A DNA stretch of 37,613 nt from Staphylococcus pasteuri (GTDB lineage: Bacteria > Bacillota > Bacilli > Staphylococcales > Staphylococcaceae), in NCBI RefSeq assembly GCF_003970495.1, contig NZ_RXWW01000005.1, positions 1 through 37,613 on the forward strand, given 5' to 3'. The notes below the pieces were generated by a model. It was given only the letters and a program-made list of their open reading frames with translations. It searched no databases and was not told where the DNA came from. Position numbers and translations under genes: made by a program. Each line of letters opens with the position of its first letter. Position 1 is the first letter of the stretch. This document shows positions 32,404 through 37,613 of this stretch, in pieces.

Positions 32404-32431
32404 TTGTATTTTGAGAAAATTCTGATAGAAT
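32404..32431 (+). promoter_or_regulatory. Promoter for cysK
   Basis: TTGTAT (32404-32409), a 16-base spacer and TAGAAT (32426-32431). Predicted start is near 32438, about 52 bases before the cysK ATG. The spacer is almost filled by a CodY-like box. Confidence 0.6.
32407..32421 (+). promoter_or_regulatory. CodY-like box in the cysK promoter
   Basis: TATTTTGAGAAAATT differs from the CodY consensus AATTTTCWGAAAATT at 2 of 15 positions and lies between the -35 and -10, where binding would block RNA polymerase. CodY is the GTP- and branched-chain amino acid-sensing repressor of Firmicutes. CymR, the usual cysteine regulator, may also act here, but I cannot assign its site. Confidence 0.55.
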
Positions 32432-32489
32432 AAAGATATCCGATAAAAAGACTAAGCTTTATTAATTTCGTTGAAAAGGAGTGTTTTTA

Positions 32490-33422
32490 ATGGCACAAAA
32501 ACCAGTAGAAAATATTACACAAATAATTGGAAATACACCTGTAGTTAAGTTGAGAAATGTTGTTGATGAAGATGCAGCAGATATTTATGTTAAATTAGAA
32601 TATCAAAATCCAGGCGGTTCAGTAAAAGACCGTATCGCATTAGCTATGATTGAAAAAGCTGAAAAAGAAGGAAAAATTAAACCTGGTGATACAATTGTAG
32701 AACCGACAAGTGGTAACACAGGTATTGGTTTAGCATTTGTCTGTGCAGCAAAAGGTTATAAAGCAGTATTTACTATGCCTGAAACAATGAGTCAGGAACG
32801 TCGTAACTTATTAAAAGCATATGGTGCTGAATTAGTATTAACTCCAGGATCAGAAGCTATGAAAGGCGCTATTAAAAAAGCTAAAGAATTAAAAGAAGAA
32901 CACGGTTATTTTGAACCACAACAATTCGAAAACCAAGCAAACCCTGAAATTCATGAACTTACAACAGGTCCAGAATTAGTAGAACAATTTGAAGGTAAAA
33001 AAATTGATGCGTTCTTAGCTGGTGTTGGAACTGGTGGTACACTTTCAGGTGTAGGTAAAGTATTAAGAAAACAATATCCTGAAATTGAAATTGTGGCTAT
33101 TGAACCAGAAGCATCTCCAGTACTTAGTGGTGGAGAACCAGGACCACATAAATTACAAGGTTTAGGTGCAGGATTTGTTCCAGATACGTTAAATACTGAT
33201 ATTTACGACAGTATTATTAAAGTAGGAAATGAAACAGCAATGGAAATGGCACGTCGTGTTGCTAAAGAAGAAGGTATCTTATCAGGTATTTCTTCAGGTG
33301 CAGCTATTCATGCAGCCATTCAAAAAGCAAAAGAATTAGGTAAAGGTAAAACAGTAGTAACAGTATTACCAAGTAATGGTGAACGTTACTTATCTACACC
33401 TTTATACTCATTCGATGATTAA
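32490..33422 (+). CDS. cysK: Cysteine synthase A (O-acetylserine sulfhydrylase)
   Basis: Makes cysteine from O-acetylserine and sulfide with PLP. The 310-residue protein has the cofactor lysine in NPGGSVKDR (Lys46), the substrate loop [10 protein letters not shown] and the glycine-rich phosphate loop [12 protein letters not shown] start at ATG 32490 ([17 protein letters not shown]): AAGGAG at 32476-32481 is 8 bases upstream. A GTG at 32481 opens the frame but overlaps that ribosome binding site. It is monocistronic with its own promoter and terminator. Confidence 0.96.
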   Translation: MAQKPVENITQIIGNTPVVKLRNVVDEDAADIYVKLEYQNPGGSVKDRIALAMIEKAEKEGKIKPGDTIVEPTSGNTGIGLAFVCAAKGYKAVFTMPETMSQERRNLLKAYGAELVLTPGSEAMKGAIKKAKELKEEHGYFEPQQFENQANPEIHELTTGPELVEQFEGKKIDAFLAGVGTGGTLSGVGKVLRKQYPEIEIVAIEPEASPVLSGGEPGPHKLQGLGAGFVPDTLNTDIYDSIIKVGNETAMEMARRVAKEEGILSGISSGAAIHAAIQKAKELGKGKTVVTVLPSNGERYLSTPLYSFDD

Positions 33423-33437
33423 TTATAATAGATGTAT

Positions 33438-33466
33438 TAGCGGGGTGTGTAACTCCGCTATTTTTT
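33438..33466 (+). terminator. Terminator after cysK
   Basis: TAGCGG (33438-33443) pairs with CCGCTA (33455-33460); three more pairs (one G-T) extend the stem, followed by six T residues. Confidence 0.93.
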
Positions 33467-33514
33467 ATGTCTTATTGTAAGTGAAATCATTTTATTTACA
33501 GATTAATCGATATA

Positions 33515-33527
33515 ATTATCGAACATT
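33515..33527 (+). promoter_or_regulatory. PurBox-like site upstream of folP
   Basis: ATTATCGAACATT matches the PurR box consensus AWWWCCGAACWWT at 12 of 13 positions. It ends 6 bases before a perfect -35 TTGACA (33534-33539). Only one box is seen; B. subtilis PurR sites usually come as an inverted pair. Confidence 0.45.
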
Positions 33528-33533
33528 CTGATT

Positions 33534-33590
33534 TTGACACTGAAATTATTATGTGAGTAATGATATCATTATAAGTGAGACTAATGATAT
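33534..33590 (+). promoter_or_regulatory. folP promoter region with palindrome and direct repeat
   Basis: TTGACA at 33534-33539 is perfect, but the -10 at normal spacing is poor (TAATGA at 33558). The 12-base palindrome AATGATATCATT (33559-33570) covers that area. GAGTAATGATAT (33555-33566) is repeated as GACTAATGATAT (33579-33590) with a 24-base period. This looks like a regulated promoter, but no regulator is identified. Confidence 0.4.
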
Positions 33591-33619
33591 TTATATTAAT
33601 GAAATGAAAAGGTGATTAA

Positions 33620-34766
<1,147 letters not shown>

Positions 34767-35246
34767 ATGATTAAAGCATATTTAGGTTTGGGAAGTAATA
34801 TAGGCGACAGAGAGCAACAATTAAAGCAAGCTATTCAAATCTTAAATCAATACGAAAATATTGATGTTACAGATATATCCCCTATATATGAAACAGATCC
34901 AGTAGGGTATACCGATCAGCCTAAATTTTTAAATTTATGTATAGAAATTGAAACAACATTAACAGCAAGACAATTGTTAACATGTTGTTTAGATACAGAA
35001 CAAGAACTTCATCGTGTTAGAAAAATTAGATGGGGACCTCGTACATTAGATATAGATATATTATTATATGGAAATAACATTATAGAAGAGAATGATTTGG
35101 TAGTACCTCATCCTAGAATGGTTGAGCGTGCTTTTGTATTGATTCCATTGAACGACATTGCCTCTAAACAAATTGAACCTCGCTCTAATAAAACGATTGG
35201 GTCAATAGTCACTGAGGATAATACAGTTAAAAAGTACAAAGAATAA
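34767..35246 (+). CDS. folK: 6-hydroxymethyl-7,8-dihydropterin pyrophosphokinase
   Basis: Transfers pyrophosphate from ATP to hydroxymethyl-dihydropterin, supplying the FolP substrate. The 159-residue protein has the GLGSNIGDRE start, VRKIRWGPRTLDIDILLYG with the two metal-binding aspartates of DID, and VPHPRMVERAFVLIPL. The ATG follows the folB stop directly, with GGGAGAG as ribosome binding site. folP, folB and folK thus form one translationally coupled unit; the pab genes found beside them in B. subtilis are absent. Confidence 0.95.
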   Translation: MIKAYLGLGSNIGDREQQLKQAIQILNQYENIDVTDISPIYETDPVGYTDQPKFLNLCIEIETTLTARQLLTCCLDTEQELHRVRKIRWGPRTLDIDILLYGNNIIEENDLVVPHPRMVERAFVLIPLNDIASKQIEPRSNKTIGSIVTEDNTVKKYKE

Positions 35247-35337
35247 ATTGAAAAAGCATTTATTTTATAATGGATTTAAACTCATGCGTTAGGATAAAGT
35301 AAAAATTCCTTTATAACATCTTTATGGTTTAGTAGAA

Positions 35338-35366
35338 TTGAAAGGTAACTATATTGACGTTATGTT
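35338..35366 (+). promoter_or_regulatory. Candidate promoter upstream of lysS
   Basis: TTGAAA (35338-35343), a 17-base spacer and TATGTT (35361-35366). The predicted start near 35373 is 13 bases before a terminator-like hairpin, so it would feed either a short RNA or an attenuated lysS leader. Confidence 0.4.
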
Positions 35367-35385
35367 ATAGAAAAGGGAAATATGC

Positions 35386-35418
35386 TTTTAGCATCTTAAA
35401 AGTGCTAAAATAATTTTT
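35386..35418 (+). terminator. Hairpin with T-run between folK and lysS
   Basis: TTTTAGCA (35386-35393) pairs exactly with TGCTAAAA (35403-35410) around a nine-base loop, followed by TAATTTTT. The stem is AT-rich and the T-run offset, so strength is uncertain. It may end the folate operon. Confidence 0.55.
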
Positions 35419-35503
35419 GGAATTAAAAACATTGTATCAAGTATCAATAGAACAACAAATGGTTGCTAATTTATAATATTTCCAACTAGAACGTATAAAA
35501 TAA

Positions 35504-37027
<1,524 letters not shown>

Positions 37028-37040
37028 ATGATTTCTATAT

Positions 37041-37077
37041 AAGCGCTAATCACTCAGGTGGTTAGTGCTTTTGTTTT
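37041..37077 (+). terminator. Terminator after lysS
   Basis: A 13-bp stem with two G-T pairs, AAGCGCTAATCAC (37041-37053) with GTGGTTAGTGCTT (37058-37070), a four-base loop TCAG and TTTTGTTTT. Confidence 0.93.
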
Positions 37078-37409
37078 ATTATAAAAATGAAAAATAATGA
37101 TTAAACAATTTGTTACCTTTAGTTTGAAAAAGTAACAAATTTATTGATAGAAAGTAATAATACCTATAGTTTAGTGAGTAGAGATGTGATAGAATAATTC
37201 AAGTGGAAAAGTTGAACGGACTTAATTCTAAGTTTTTTAAAAAACTTGAAACAAACCATTGACTTTATAAAACAAATGAAGTAATATATAAAAGTCGTCA
37301 AAAACACAGAGGAAGTAAAGAGAATGTAAAATTCTTTTTAATAAAGTGTAAAATTGACTATTGAAATCAATCAAACAAACGTTTATCATTAATAAAGTAA
37401 GTTAATTTG
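37078..37409 (+). other. 332-base region between lysS and the 5S gene
   Basis: AT-rich leader and promoter region of the stable-RNA cluster. It contains the rRNA-type promoter at 37259-37287 and, downstream, an A-rich leader of about 115 bases with a small GAAT/ATTC hairpin near 37323. I see no open frame and no second clear promoter. Confidence 0.7.
37259..37287 (+). promoter_or_regulatory. rRNA-type promoter of the 5S-tRNA cluster
   Basis: TTGACT (37259-37264), a 17-base spacer and TAATAT (37282-37287), preceded by A/T tracts (37233-37243) that could serve as an UP element. Predicted start is near 37294, about 115 bases before the 5S gene, so the 5S is transcribed without 16S or 23S in front of it. 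Confidence 0.75.
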
Positions 37410-37524
37410 TCTGGTGACAATAGCAAAGAGGTCACACCTGTTCCCATGCCGAACACAGAAGTTAAGCTCTTTAGCGCCGATGGTAGTCGGACTAACGTTC
37501 CGCTAGAGTAGGACGTTGCCAGGC
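37410..37524 (+). rRNA. rrf: 5S ribosomal RNA, complete, not preceded by 16S-23S
   Basis: The 115-base gene begins TCTGGTGAC and ends GTTGCCAGGC, which pair as the terminal helix. The conserved CCATGCCGAACACAGAAG segment and the loop E strands GATGGTAG and TAGAGTAGG are present. It is led by its own promoter and followed 11 bases later by tRNA-Val. Helix II carries an A-U pair (37427 with 37470) where other staphylococcal copies that I recall have G-C. Confidence 0.97.
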
Positions 37525-37535
37525 AATAGATAACA

Positions 37536-37611
37536 GGAGAATTAGCTCAGCTGGGAGAGCATCTGCCTTACAAGCAGAGGGTCGGCGGTTCGAACCCGTC
37601 ATTCTCCACCA
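37536..37611 (+). tRNA. tRNA-Val (anticodon UAC), CCA encoded
   Basis: The acceptor stem pairs GGAGAAT (37536-37542) with ATTCTCC (37601-37607), then A and encoded CCA (37609-37611). The D arm is GCTC/GAGC, the anticodon stem is TCTGC/GCAGA around the loop CTTACAA, with anticodon TAC at 37569-37571, and the T loop is GTTCGAA. Position 37 is A (37572), the base that TrmN6 methylates in E. coli. It is probably the first tRNA of a cluster continuing to the right. Confidence 0.97.
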
Positions 37612-37613
37612 TT

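Overview
This window looks like chromosome from a Staphylococcus, probably a non-aureus species. The DNA is AT-rich with strong AGGAGG-type ribosome binding sites. Nearly every protein reads as a close relative of a known staphylococcal or Bacillus protein, and the gene order follows the Bacillus subtilis segment yaaO-tmk-yaaQ-holB-yaaT-yabA ... ftsH-hslO-cysK-folate genes-lysS. All genes lie on the + strand. The species call is inference: I recall the S. aureus locus as having no speG gene between the rRNA operon and the decarboxylase gene, whereas this window has one. No insertion sequence, prophage, CRISPR array or obvious foreign island is visible.

Layout. (1) 1-234: the last 74 bases of a 5S rRNA, the rRNA operon terminator and a second hairpin-terminator. 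(2) 299-3177: a SpeG-like polyamine acetyltransferase, an Orn/Lys/Arg decarboxylase, thymidylate kinase and the c-di-AMP-binding PII-like protein. (3) 3356-7352: DNA polymerase III delta', RicT, YabA, TrmN6, a GIY-YIG protein and RsmI, with two internal terminators. (4) 7581-11942: MetRS, TatD nuclease, RNase M5 and RsmA. (5) 12042-15057: Veg, IspE, PurR, RidA and SpoVG. (6) 15377-18630: GlmU, PRPP synthetase and ribosomal protein L25. (7) 18862-28825: Pth, Mfd, a SpoVB-like flippase, YabN/MazG, RqcP, DivIC, an S1 protein, TilS and hypoxanthine phosphoribosyltransferase. (8) 29104-35246: FtsH, Hsp33, cysteine synthase and the folP-folB-folK folate genes. (9) 35540-37611: LysRS, then a free-standing 5S gene with its own rRNA-type promoter and tRNA-Val(UAC), the head of a stable-RNA cluster that runs out of the window.

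The main theme is translation: 5S rRNA, its maturase RNase M5 and its binding protein L25; rRNA and tRNA modification (RsmA, RsmI, TrmN6, TilS); two aminoacyl-tRNA synthetases; and ribosome rescue (Pth, RqcP). Others are replication control (delta', YabA, Tmk), nucleotide supply (PurR, Prs, Hpt, folate), envelope (GlmU, flippase, DivIC) and stress (FtsH, Hsp33, SpoVG). Compared with the B. subtilis order as I recall it, the sporulation genes are missing but spoVG remains.

The most useful non-coding observations are: a 12/12 match to the sigma-B promoter consensus inside purR, upstream of ridA-spoVG; two strong promoters and an 8-bp inverted repeat in front of veg; a CodY-like box between the -35 and -10 of cysK; a PurBox-like site in front of folP; terminators placed directly upstream of holB, trmN6 and tilS; a structured leader before rplY; and a paired base change in helix II of the downstream 5S gene. 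I saw no clearly new biological system. The least routine locus is the speG-decarboxylase pair.
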